NCBI GenBank assembly: GCA_021292165.1
Contig: CM037876.1
Coordinates: 317,964,776 to 318,028,775, forward strand
DNA length: 64,000 nt
Origin: Shinisaurus crocodilurus
Taxonomy: Eukaryota > Chordata > Lepidosauria > Squamata > Shinisauridae
Reading direction: 5' to 3'
Positions 11,831 to 22,000 of the stretch are shown one piece after another. The notes under the pieces were generated by a model that saw nothing but the letters and a program-made list of their open reading frames with translations, ran no database searches and was not told the DNA's origin. How positions within the stretch are numbered: the stretch's first letter is position 1; every line of letters begins with the position of its first letter. Made by a program: the position numbers and the translations under genes.

Positions 11831-12790
11831 TTAAGTTGAAATATACTGGTATTTTTGGCCTTCTGGCCACTCCCCTTCTGCTATCAGCCCCACCCCCACT
11901 GCTGGAATGTAGCTCCCAAGAGGTTCTCTGAAAAGGAATTTGGTCTGCACTTCAGGTTTGCCAGGGGGGTCATAGACCCTCTTTTGGGAGAAGACCGAGC
12001 CGAAGTAGGAATTGAACACTTCTGCCTTTTCTTTGTCTTCTGTTATCAATTTGCCATCCTCATTGCGTAGTTGAACCACCATTTCTTTCCTCTGTCTTTT
12101 ACTGTGCATGTATCTGAAGAAAGCTTTCTTGTTGTTTTTAGCATCCCTCGCTAATCTTAGCTCATTCTCAGCTTTAGCCTTCCTGACACTATTCCTGCAG
12201 TTCTGTGCTACCTGCCTGTACTCTTCCTTTGTGGCCTGTCCTTCCTTCTTCTTTTTTTCCTTCCACTTTCCCCCCCCCCTTCCACTTCCTATACGTGTTC
12301 TTTTTTGTTTTCAGGTCATCTTTGAGTTTATTGTGAAGCCACATTGGCTTCTTCTGTTGCCCTCTGCCTTTTTTCCTTGTGGGAATTGTTTGCAATTGTG
12401 CCTTTAAAATTTCCTTTTTTAAAAACTCCCACCCATCTTGGGCTCCTTTTCTCATTAGATTCACTTGCCATGGGACCTTACTTATCATTGTTCTGAGTTT
12501 GTTAAAATTGGCTTTCCTAAAATCCAGGGTACGCGTTTGGCTACACTCAGCTTTTGCTTCCATTAGAATCAAGAACTCAAGTATAACATGGTCACTTTCC
12601 CCCAGAGTTCCCGAAACTGCCACTTTATCCACTAACTCGTCTCTGTTGGTTAGAATCAGGTCAAGGATAGCTGATCCTCTAGTTCCTTCCTCCACTTTCT
12701 GTAGGTTACTGGATGAAGCCTCTTCCCCCTCTGAGCAGGATTGACACCAGAGAATATGACACAAGCTTACAAGTCATCAGGTGCTCCAGG
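11831..12790 (-). mobile_element. CR1 LINE fragment: end of endonuclease domain and linker to RT
   Basis: Minus-strand ORFs at 12764-12189 and 12109-11831 read as CR1 ORF2. LILTNRDELV and ESDHVILEF form the C-terminal part of the AP-type endonuclease (SDH catalytic histidine block). A basic linker with TLDFRKANF and VPWQ follows, then ITEDKEKAEVFNSYFGSVFS just before the RT. It is truncated on both sides and split by at least one frameshift. The copy at 59.3-59.96 kb aligns with it. Confidence 0.85.
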
Positions 12791-13181
12791 GCATTCCTCA
12801 AAAGCTTACTGGAGCTCCTTCAATGAGAAGGTCACTTCTGCACCATCACTTCTGATTTTTATTTTCCCTGAAAAATACTGCTGTGGGAACATTATGTTCT
12901 CAGTTCACACAACAGGGAGACAGGAAGGCCCAGTAATAAAGAGCTGGCCTAAGACTCTATCCACACAGGAATTCCCACTATTTTATATTTTATGTATTCC
13001 CCGGGTAGCTTACCTTTCCAGGAAGACTTTAGGGCTGTAAGTGTTTTAAGCACTCTTAATGAATTGCTTTTACTTGTTGGAAGCTGAGTTGATTATATGG
13101 CTTTAGCAGCTGATCTTATATTGCTTTGGGGGTGGAGGGTGGGGGTTAAGAGTTAGTATTCCTTTTACTGTTGTATAATCA

Positions 13182-13960
13182 CTGTTTAAATGTTGTTGTT
13201 ATCTGCCTTGAGCTCTACTGAGGAAGGGTGGGATATAATTTTTTTAACTGAATAAATAAATAAACAACACGATAAAACAGTAATAAAATACAAATAAAAA
13301 CTAAAATCACAAATATTCACCTGGTGCTGAAATGACAATATTATAGACACCAGGCAAGCCTCTCTGTGGAGCTCATTCCACAATTTAGGTGCCACCACCG
13401 AGAAGGCCTAATTGCTCATTATCACCCACCACAACTGGCAGGGGGAGCAGCCAGAGAAGAGCCTCCAGCGGTGCTTTCCGTGAACAGACAAGCTTATATG
13501 GAGCTTGGTGGTCCTTTGGGTACCACGGAGGGCTTTCAAGTGCCAGCTCCTTAAAGCTGGCTCAAAAATGGACCGGGAGCAAGCCAGTGTGGTTGCTTGA
13601 GCACAGGGGAAATCCCAATGCCTGGTCCCACTTAGCAGTCTTATAGCTGTATTCTGCGCTGACCGCAGTTTTGGAACCATCTCTGAAGGCAGCCCTCATG
13701 AGCAGCGCATCACACCACCAGAGCCTGGATAACTGAGGCTCTCTCTGTCCAGGAAGGGATACAGTTGGTGTACCAGATGAATCTGGTGAAAGATGTTGCA
13801 TGTCACAGAGGCTGCTTGCTTATTTATTTATTATTTATTATTTACTTTTTTAAAAAAGGCTACCCTGCCTTTCGGCTCTCAAACAGTTCCCTCAAGGCAC
13901 CTTTCCAATTAAAAACACAAAAATGCAACAAATCATGAGTAAAAGCAAAAGCAACAGATC
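13182..13960 (-). mobile_element. L2-like LINE 3' fragments
   Basis: About 13180-13265 is an AT-rich LINE tail (GGGTGGGATATAA...AATAAATAAATAAA). From 13330 to 13800 the minus strand reads the L2-type C-terminal region: GCAAGCCTCTCTGTGGAGCTCATTCCACAA and the 'AGAAGGCC' block, then QNTAIRLLSGTRHW near 13655. About 13820-13925 is a further AT-rich tail. Stops and frameshifts throughout. Confidence 0.6.
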
Positions 13961-13967
13961 AATTCAG

Positions 13968-14058
13968 AGCGCAGTTCTTACTATGCATGTCTGCTCAGAA
14001 ATAAGTCCCGCTGAGTTCATTGTACTTACTCCCAGGTAAGTGTGTATTGCAGGAGAAG
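13968..14058. repeat. Short squamate dispersed repeat
   Basis: GCATGTCTGCTCAGAAATAAGTCCCGCTGAGTTCA followed by CTTACTCCCAGGTAAGTGTG is a very common squamate motif. A second copy, inverted, lies at about 30645-30735. Probably a small MITE. Confidence 0.6.
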
Positions 14059-14203
14059 GCAGCCCCTGGCGCATCAGCCTCATCCAGCCCACACTGGGTT
14101 CCAAACTGGTCTGCGGAGGGTTGAGCACCCTCTGTGGGTCCCACCTCCTCTCCAAGCCCGCTCCCTGCAGATGAGGAACCCCCATGCGATCCCCAATCAG
14201 ATA

Positions 14204-14737
14204 CAGTCATGCCTTGGATTGAGAGGATAATTCGTTCCGGAAACATGCTTGTAATCCAAAACACTCTTATATCAAAACGAAATCCCCCCCAAAAAAATTG
14301 TACAGAGATTTTTAATTTAAGCCATCATCATCATCAGGCGATCACTCGTGACAGAGTAAGATTGTCTTCCGGGATAAAAGGAGGAAATTCTAAAGGAAGA
14401 TTGTGTAGACTCTAGCGATGGGTCCGTAAGTGACTGTGGAGGCCAATTCTAGATCCACACAGCTTCCCACAGTGAGGACACAGGTTACCAGATGGAAGAT
14501 GGTCCTGTAAAGGATTCGTTTGACGTGCTTTTCGCTTAGCACGTTTCTCCCTTTCACCTTGCACTCGGGCTTCTTCAAAGTCCATGGAACCTACAGTACT
14601 TGTATTGCAAGACGTCGCTTGTATATCAAGTAAAAAAAAATTAAATAAATATTTTAAAATTTGCTTGTCTTGCAAAACACTCTCAAACCAAGTTACTTGC
14701 TCTCAAACCAAGTTACTTGCAATCCAAGGTATTACTG
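14204..14737. mobile_element. Tc1/mariner (Tigger-like) MITE, copy 1, split by a LINE tail
   Basis: Ends CAGTCATGCCTTGG and CCAAGGTATTACTG sit between TA dinucleotides (14202-14203, 14738-14739). Compared with the intact copies at 17.2 and 63.7 kb, it is interrupted after TTTAATTTAAGCC (14323) by a LINE 3' end and resumes at about 14592 with TACAGTACTTGTATTGC. A short direct duplication (CTCTCAAACCAAGTTACTTG) follows near 14690. Confidence 0.8.
14324..14591 (-). mobile_element. 3' end of the zinc-finger LINE, inserted in the MITE
   Basis: The minus strand encodes the family C-terminus with an intact C2H2-like finger (CPHCGKLC then GLHSHLRTHR), followed by the family 3'UTR. It ends in a (GATGAT)-type tail at 14324-14336. 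It is a severely 5'-truncated insertion, younger than the host MITE. The near-full-length relative is at 52.8-56.8 kb. Confidence 0.85.
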
Positions 14738-14739
14738 TA

Positions 14740-15145
14740 TAGGAGTTCAGCTGGGGATTTCCCCACACCTCTTGGCTGTGGCTTGCAGGAGGTGGGTCCT
14801 GCAAGCACCAGCCCAGTCCCTTCCTGCCCCATTTGGGACACAGGTGGGGTGGAAAGGAGCCGCTCGACTCAGCCAGTGCTTGCACCTCCAAATGATGAAG
14901 CTGGATCTAGGGGCACACCTCAATTGCAAGCTTGTTCCTTCAGGGGGCATGATGCAGCCCCATCCAGAACAGGTTGAACTCCACCAGCCTGGCCAGGCAA
15001 GCCACCTGCAAGCCACACCTGTCCCTCCTTCAGTTTGGTCTGGCACTACTTCCACCGACAGAAGGAGCAGCAGAAGGGATGCTGCTTGTATTTTCTTTCC
15101 CCGGGAGGTTCCCAGAAGAAAGTGGAAGCTCCCCCACTAGAGCCT
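14740..15145 (-). mobile_element. Probable decayed L2 fragment
   Basis: CATGATGCAGCCCCATCCAGAACAGG (near 14950) parallels GAGTGCAGCCCCATCCAGAACAGG in the L2 at 28.65 kb, which encodes the VLDGAALPL block on the minus strand. The remainder is too diverged to place. Confidence 0.4.
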
Positions 15146-15147
15146 TA

Positions 15148-15680
15148 GAATCATAGAATCATAGAAAAGTAGAGTTGGAAGGGGCCTACAAGGCCATCGA
15201 GTCCAACCCCCTGCTCAATGCAGGAATCTAGGTCAAAGCATCTCTGACAGATGTCTGTCCAGCTGCACCTTGAATGCCTCCAGAGTGGGAGAGCCCACGA
15301 CCTCCCTAGGTAGTTGATTCCATTGTCTTATTGCTCTGACAGTCAGGAAATTTTTCCTGATGTTTAGGTGGAATCTAGGTTCCTGTAACTTGAGCCCATT
15401 ATTCCGTGTCCTGCAAACTGGGATGAACGAGAAGAGATCTTTGCCCTCCTCTGTGTGACATCCCTTCAAATACTGGAAGAGTGCGATCATATCTCCCCTC
15501 AGTCTCCTCTTCTGAAGGCTAAACATGCCCAGTTCTTTCAGTCTCTCCTCATAGGGCCTTGTTTCCAGTCCCTTTATCATCCTTGTTGCCCTCCTCTGAA
15601 CCCTCTCCAGTTTGTCTACGTCCTTCTTAAAGTGAGGTGCCCAGAACTGGACGCAGTACTTGGTCTCCCTGAATCCGCCA
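15148..15680 (-). mobile_element. CR1 LINE 3' end
   Basis: The minus strand reads the CR1 ORF2 C-terminus ([20 protein letters not shown], then [30 protein letters not shown]). The 3' UTR follows and ends in the TCTATGATTCTATGA tail at 15148-15165. The final frame of 115 codons is still open, but the copy is 5'-truncated. The same family occurs at 16.4, 33.5, 35.2, 37.3 and 57.5 kb. Confidence 0.9.
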
Positions 15681-16395
15681 GTGGGTTAAGGCTCCACACC
15701 TCCAGTAGAGCCCCCAGTGCATTCCAAAGCCCCCTCCCCTACCTATTTCATCAGCATATACATAACATCCCTCTTTGCCTTTCTCAGGCAGGTGAAGTGA
15801 ATCAGGGTAATAAACTTCAAGCAGCACTTTGTTAAAAAGGGGTAATTTAATTTTAATGCATTTGGAGAGAACTTCCCTTTCTTTAAGAAGAGAGGCCTGC
15901 AGCTACTCTACCTTATTGGACAAGTGCATCTACTTGTTAACATTAAACGGAAGCTATTTTAATGGCATTGTCTGCCCCCACCAAAAAGCACTCGCTTATC
16001 ACATTCCCCCGGATGTAACAAAGGTTATTGTACTCAGGCTTCCAGCCACGGGAAACACTTGTAAGTGATGATCATCTTTAGGAAAGACAGGAAAATACTA
16101 GGTAGTAAAGACGAAGAGAGGTGAAAGGAACTCCAGCAGCAGCTAGCTCATGTCATTTGAATAGCCACAGCCATTAATCCAGAATCGCAATAGGCGTATC
16201 ATTTTAATGTGGGCTTCATTTAAGCACCTCCAGCAGAAAAAGGAACTAATTCACAGGCCTTAATTCCTCTTATTACACGGCGGCAGCACTGAAGGGCCAT
16301 TTGAATAAGCAAGCCCTCTTTGGACTGGTTGGAATGGTTTTGCCTGGCAATTTAAGCTACACTTCTCTTGTTTTTGACAAAATGCTTTCCATTTT
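15681..16395. other. Unannotated; possible conserved non-coding stretch
   Basis: No gene was recognised. About 16060-16390 is non-repetitive, moderately AT-rich and free of the repeat families seen elsewhere, with homeodomain-like ATTAAT and CATTTGAATA words. That is only weak circumstantial evidence for a conserved element. Confidence 0.3.
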
Positions 16396-16399
16396 GAAA

Positions 16400-16710
16400 A
16401 TAGAATAATAGAACAGTAGAGTTGGAAGGGGCCTACAAGGCCATCAAGTCCAACCCCCTGCTCAACACAGGAATCCAAGTCAAAGCATCCCTGACAGATG
16501 GCTGTCCAGCTGCACCTTGAATGCCTCCAGATTGGGAGAGCCCACCACCTCCCTAGGTAGTTGGTTCCATTGTCTTATTGCTCTGACAGTCAGGAAATTT
16601 TTCCTGGTGTCCAGGCAGAATCTGGCTTCCTGTGACTTGAGCCCATTATTCTGTGTCCTGCACTCTAGGATGGTCAAAAAGAGAGATCCTGGCCCGCATG
16701 ATAACTTCAG
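16400..16710 (-). mobile_element. CR1 LINE 3' end
   Basis: Same C-terminal peptide ([20 protein letters not shown]) and 3'UTR as at 15.15 kb, in minus orientation. The tail is degraded (AATAGAATAATAGAACAGTAG). Confidence 0.85.
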
Positions 16711-17166
16711 TTGCACAGACTCCATGTGTCTGTTTGAGTGAACAGACAAATCCAGGCCGGGTGGCCAGGGATCTTCACTATTTTTTCAAGAAGGAGCCAC
16801 TGAGGCCTCTTGGGGGCCATTCCCAAGCTGTAGGGGGCATCTTCCTCAGGGCGGGCAGTCAGGAGACAAGCAGCAAGTCTCGAGGCCTCCTCTGGTAGCC
16901 CAAATTGCAGGAGCCAGCCCACCACTAAAGCAAAGAAGGCAAAGCTAGCGAGCACCTGCTGAGAGAGTGAGCTACTGCAAAGAGAGAGAGAGAGAGACAG
17001 ACGGACGGATGGACAGACGGAAGGAAGGAAGGAAAGAAGGAAGGAGACAGTTGGAGAGCTGCACTTGAGGTGATTGAGAGCTGCCATTGGCACTTGGGCC
17101 TTGCAGTGAAGGCCCAAGTGACTTAGATGCACCACTCTGCCACCGACAGCAATCCAACTCCAAGGT
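16711..17166. other. Unannotated stretch with a GA/GGAA microsatellite
   Basis: Positions about 16978-17048 are a purine-rich simple repeat (GAGAGA, ACGGACGG, GGAAGGAA). Nothing else was recognised. Confidence 0.45.
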
Positions 17167-17167
17167 A

Positions 17168-17417
17168 CAGTAATACCTTGGATTGCAAGTAACTTGGTTT
17201 GAGAGCGTTTTGCAAGACAAGCAAATTTTTAAATATTTATTTATTTATTTTTAACTTGATATACAAGCGACGTCTTGCAATACAAGTACTGTAGTACGGC
17301 TTAAATTAAAAATCTCTGTACAAATTTTTTTGGGGGTATTTCATTTTGATATAAGAGTGTTTTGGATTACAAGCATGTTTCCGGAACGCATTATGCTCTC
17401 AGTCCAAGGCATGACTG
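17168..17417. mobile_element. Tc1/mariner (Tigger-like) MITE, copy 2 (intact)
   Basis: 250 bp with ends CAGTAATACCTTGG and CCAAGGCATGACTG between TA dinucleotides (17166-17167, 17418-17419). The arms (TGCAAGTAACTTGGTTTGAG... and its partner) form a hairpin. No ORF. Confidence 0.85.
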
Positions 17418-17689
17418 TAGTGATGAAGCTGGAACTAACCACAGTGTAGGACATCATACCATATACATATTGCCTGAATAACACATCTGTTAATGGCATG
17501 GCTCTTCACAGCTGTAACTTCCCAGGATTTTGGAGCTTGGATGGACATGGAAAACTGAAAGGTTTTTTGTTTTGTTTTTGTTAATTGAATTAATAATTAT
17601 AATCATTTCTGTTGTAGCAATATTACTTTACAAAGGACCTTGCATGTTTATCTCACTAATTTTTACAACAACCCATGAGGCAATTCATC

Positions 17690-18025
17690 CACTGGCTAGC
17701 TAAGTAGAGCCTCCATGTTCAGAGGTGGTATGTCTCTGGATGCCATTTGCTGGAAGCCAAGCAGAGGGCAGGATATTGACCATGCCTGCTTATGGGCTTC
17801 CTGTCTGGCTGACCACTGTGGGAAACAGGAAGCTGGACTAGGTGGATCTAAGGCAGTGTTCTCCAACCTTGGGTCCCCAGATGTTTTTGGCCTACAACTC
17901 CCAGCACGCCCCAGCCAGCTACGCTGGCTGGGGCATGCTGGGAGTGGTAGGCCAAAAACATCTGGGCACCCAAGGTTGGAGAACACTGATCTAAGGTCTG
18001 ATCCAGCAGGCTACTATATAGTACT
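17690..18025 (+). mobile_element. CR1/L3-like LINE 3' fragment, split by a MITE
   Basis: Contains AGCCTCCATGTTCAGAGG, a GGAAGCTGGACTAGGTGGAT block and then, after the MITE, GGTCTGATCCAGCAGG. This is the 3' end type also seen at 18.3 and 30.1 kb. Confidence 0.65.
17854..17988. mobile_element. Fold-back hAT-like MITE, copy 3
   Basis: A 135-bp, nearly perfect hairpin (CAGTGTTCTCCAACCTTGGG ... GGTTGGAGAACACTG) with an exact 8-bp duplication ATCTAAGG (17846-17853, 17989-17996). It inserted into the LINE fragment around it. Confidence 0.9.
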
Positions 18026-18292
18026 ATGGCTACTATAGTGTTAGATGTTGATTGTGGAGTTTAAGTCCTACTCACTGCACAACCTTTGGACAGTCACTGT
18101 ATCTCAGCCTAACCTGTCTCTTGCAAACAAAATTGCAAATCACTACCCTTGAATTCCTTAGGAGCAGGGTGGAATGCAAATGTATTAATAAATACATAAT
18201 TTGTCCCATTTTGCTAAATGATGTAACTGACTATGATTTTGCCCAAGGCCACACTGCTGGTTGCTCATGGCTGCTCTAGGATATGCCTATGT

Positions 18293-18458
18293 ACTCCAGT
18301 GGCTGGGGAACATGGGCGGGAGGGTGCTGTTGCCCTCATGTCCTGCTGGTGGGCTCCCCATTAGGGCAGCTGGTTGTGCATTGTGTGAACAGAATGCTGG
18401 ACTAGATGGACCCTTGGTCTGATCCAGCAGGGCTCTTTTGATATTCTTATGTTCTTTT
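18293..18458 (+). mobile_element. CR1/L3-like LINE 3' end
   Basis: Ends with GGACTAGATGGACCCTTGG, TCTGATCCAGCAGGGCTC and a TTATGTTCT tail, the same 3' terminus as at 30.2 kb. Confidence 0.7.
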
Positions 18459-18665
18459 ACAAACTTTGGTCCTCAGGATTGAAATCCAAGAGCTCTTTTA
18501 TCCAGTCAATTGCAATTGCTCTCATTGCAAAATGTCAGAGTCTATCCCATTTCCAAACTTTCTGAGCATATGGTTCTGTCTGGAGCCTTGTTTGGATCCT
18601 GATGGTTGTAAAATAGATGATAGATGGATGCATGCATGCATGCATGGATGGAGCAGAATGATCAA

Positions 18666-18828
18666 TGATGTCATAGATATACGGCAACCATGTTCTGAAG
18701 CTTCTAGAACAACATGGTAGTTATTAGCAACAGAAAGGAAGGAAGACACCAGAGGAAGGAAGGAAGGAAGGAAGAGGCTACACAGAGAATGAAGCACTGC
18801 ATCACACGGCTATTGTCTTTAATATAAG
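18666..18828 (+). promoter_or_regulatory. Possible promoter of the 19-kb ORF (CRE-like site and TATA-like box)
   Basis: TGATGTCA (18666-18673) is one base from the palindromic cAMP response element, and AATATAAG (18821-18828) is TATA-like, about 180 nt before the ATG. CRE/CREM sites with or without TATA are common at intronless germ-cell genes. Both motifs are short, the area also holds GGAA and GCAT microsatellites, and chance occurrence is quite possible. Confidence 0.25.
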
Positions 18829-19007
18829 AGCCATGAATCCACTTGGGCCTCCAGATACTTTTTGTAAAGAGCAGCCCTGAGGAAAGAACTAAACGGGAAG
18901 GAAAGAAGCGTGCTGCTGGCCCAGTTAACCAGCACCAAGAGAAACTCTGGATATCGCTGCTGTGGGGGCTGAGCAACCTGGCATAGGCCTGTGCAGATGG
19001 AAGAAGG

Positions 19008-22000
19008 ATGGATGGTCCTGAGCCGCCCCTTGACCCAGTAATTCTTGAGAGCAGTCAAGCAAGTGAAGAAATGCTGGACACAGAAGAACAGAAGCACAAT
19101 GGTGAAATCAGCCATGAGGAGAGTAGCCATGAGGTGACGCAACACCAAGAAAGTGGAGATACTGGCCCAGTGATGGAGCAAGATGCTCCAAAGATGCCAA
19201 CTTCTGTTAAAGAGCGGATGGACCAAACTCTACAAACTGATAGCAAACTGAGTGTTTTCAAGCGTAAGGAATTGATGGACCAAAATGAGCAAACTGACTC
19301 TCCTGGCATTATAACCAATAGCACAGCATCTGTCAGGAAACAGTCCCGAAGTAACCAGCAGATCCAAGCTCAGGAATCCCGCCATGGCAGTCAACATAGT
19401 CAGCAGCTCCCAGGGCAGGAATCCCAGCATAGTCTCCCACTCCCGGGCCAGGAATCCCACCGTGGCAGTCAACATAGTCAGCAGCTCCCAGGGCAGGAAT
19501 CCCGGCACAGCTTCCCACTCCCGGGCCAGGAATCCCACCGTGGCAGTCAACATAGTCAGAAGCTCTCAGGCCAGGAATCCCGGCATAGTCAGCAGCAACC
19601 AGGGCAGGAATCCCGGCACAGCCTCCCACTCCCGGGCCAGGAATCCCACCGTGGCAGTCAACATAGTCAGACGCTCCCAGGCCAGGAATCCCAGTACAGT
19701 CTCCCACTCCCGGGCCAGGAATCCCGCCGTGGCAGTCAACATAGTCAGAAGCTCCCAGGCCAGGAATCCCAGCACAGTCTCCCACTCCCGGGCCAGGAAT
19801 CCCGCCGTGGCAGTCAACATAGTCAGCAGCTCCAAGGCCAGGAATCCCACCATGGCAGTCAACACAGTCAGCTCCCTGGCCAGGAATCCCGGCATAGTCT
19901 GCAACTCCCTGGCCAGGAATCCCATCATAGTCTGCAACTCCCAGGCCAGGAATCCCGCCGAAGTAGTCAGCAATCCATTGGCCACCTACAAAGCCGAAAG
20001 TCTTCCAGAATGCAACCTATAAATGAAGCTGAAACCAAGGAGAACATAACTTGGATTAGCCAAAGAACGGGAAAAGTTATGAAATGTGAAGGCCAGCAGA
20101 CCAGTACAGCTTGGGAGCACAAGCCACTTGCTGAAATTCTTCAACATTCTAGTCAAGGTCTGCCCAAAAGCAGAAGTGTGGGCAAGGCAGCCATTTACAC
20201 TTCTTCTGGAGGTACAGAACAGCCTGTAGTGCAAGAGACCCAACTCAACAGCCAGAAACCAGAGGTCCAAGCAGCCCAACATGACAGTCAGCAATCTAAA
20301 CAGGCTGTGTCTTGGGTCAGCCAAAAAACGGGGAAGGTAGTGATATGCACAAGTCAGCAGACAAATGAAGTCTGGGAACATAATAAACCTCTTGCAGAAA
20401 TTCTTCGTCTTTCTAGTAGTCAAGAACCACAGGCCATCAGAGATGCTGCAGGAAAAAAGATAACTGTTGAAGAAGAGATTGTTCCCCCCAAAGATACAGA
20501 AGTTGAACTGGTTCAAGTAGCAGAAGCTCACCGCAGAAGCCAAGAAGGCCAGAAATCCTGGCATGGTAGTCAACAGATGGAAAGAAAGGAATCACGACGT
20601 GGCAGTCAACAGGTGGAAGGGGAGGAACCACGGCGTGGCAGTCAACAGGTGGAAGGAGAGGAACTCCGGCTTGGCAGTCAACAGGTGGAAGGAAAGGAAC
20701 CACGACGTGGCAGTCAACAGGTGGAAGGAGCGGAACCACGACGTGGCAGTCAACAGGTGGAAGGAGAGATAACTATTCCTGCTAAAGGTATAGTGGATGA
20801 AACACTGCAGACTGATAGCAAAATTAGTATTTTTAGGGGTAAAGAACTGCTGGATCAAAATGAGCAGACAGATTTTACTCCTGGTAGTGTAACCAGTAGC
20901 ACAGCATCTTTACAAAAGCTGCCCCAAGACAGCCAGCAGCAAGAATCCCAGCATGGAAATCAAGAAGCAGAACAGGGATCAAGGCATGGCAGTCAGCAGC
21001 TGGAGGACAAGGAGTCACGACATGTCAATCGACAGCCAGAAAGACAGGAATCAGAACCTGATAAGCAAGAACCTGAAGAGCATGAATTCAGGGGTGACAT
21101 CCAGCAACCAGATGCTAAAGAATCTCGCCATGGAAGTCAGCTGTTAAGCAGACAAGGATCTAAGAGGAGCAGCCACCAGTCACAACAGCTAGATGAAAAT
21201 GAGTCTCAGGTGCCAATGCGTCTTGAAAGTGAGCAAGCACAGCTGGACAAAAAATTTTCTTCAGCTGTGCAGGACCATCAGATATCTAACATTGTTTCTG
21301 ATTTGGAAAATACCCGGGTGGTTGGAAGAACTGGTGCAGAAATGAGGTCTACAGGTCAACAGACTAGTGAAAGTTTGTTTGTAAACTACCTGACAAAAAT
21401 ATATGGACCGAAATATGGGGAGCCTCCCTACACAAAGGGCAGCCAGCAGCCAGAGGCACCAGAGTCCCGAAAGGGCAGCCAGCAGCCAGAGGCACCAGAG
21501 TCCCGAAAGGGCAGCCAACAGCCAGAGGCGCCAGAGTCCCGAAAGGGCAGCCAACAGCCAGAGGCGCCAGAGTCCCGAAAGGGCAGCCAGCAGCCAGAGG
21601 TGCCAGAGGCGCCAGAGTCCCGAAAGGGCAGCCAACAGCCAGAGGCGCCAGAGGTGCCTGAGTCCCGAAAGGGCAGCCAGCAGCCAGAGGTGCCAGAGGC
21701 GCCAGAGTCCCGAAAGGGCAGCCAACAGCCAGAGGCGCCAGAGGTGCCTGAGTCCCGAAAGGGCAGCCAGCACCCAGAGGTGCCAGAGGCGCCAGAGTCC
21801 CGAAAGGGCAGCCAACAGCCAGAGGCGCCAGAGGTGCCTGAGTCCCGAAAGGGCAGCCAGCAGCCAGAGGCGCCTGAGTCCCGAAAGGGCAGCCAGCAGC
21901 CAGAGTCCCGAAAGGGCAGCCAGCAGCCAGAGGTGCCAGAGTCCCGAAAGGGCAGCCAACAGCCAGAGGCGCCAGAGTCCCGAAAGGGCAGCCAGCAGCC

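Noticed and set aside
12189..12764. 191-codon host gene
   Set aside because: It is the endonuclease end and linker of CR1 ORF2.
19333..20022. Overlapping ORFs on both strands across array 1
   Set aside because: Same explanation: tandem units in multiples of 3 keep several frames open.
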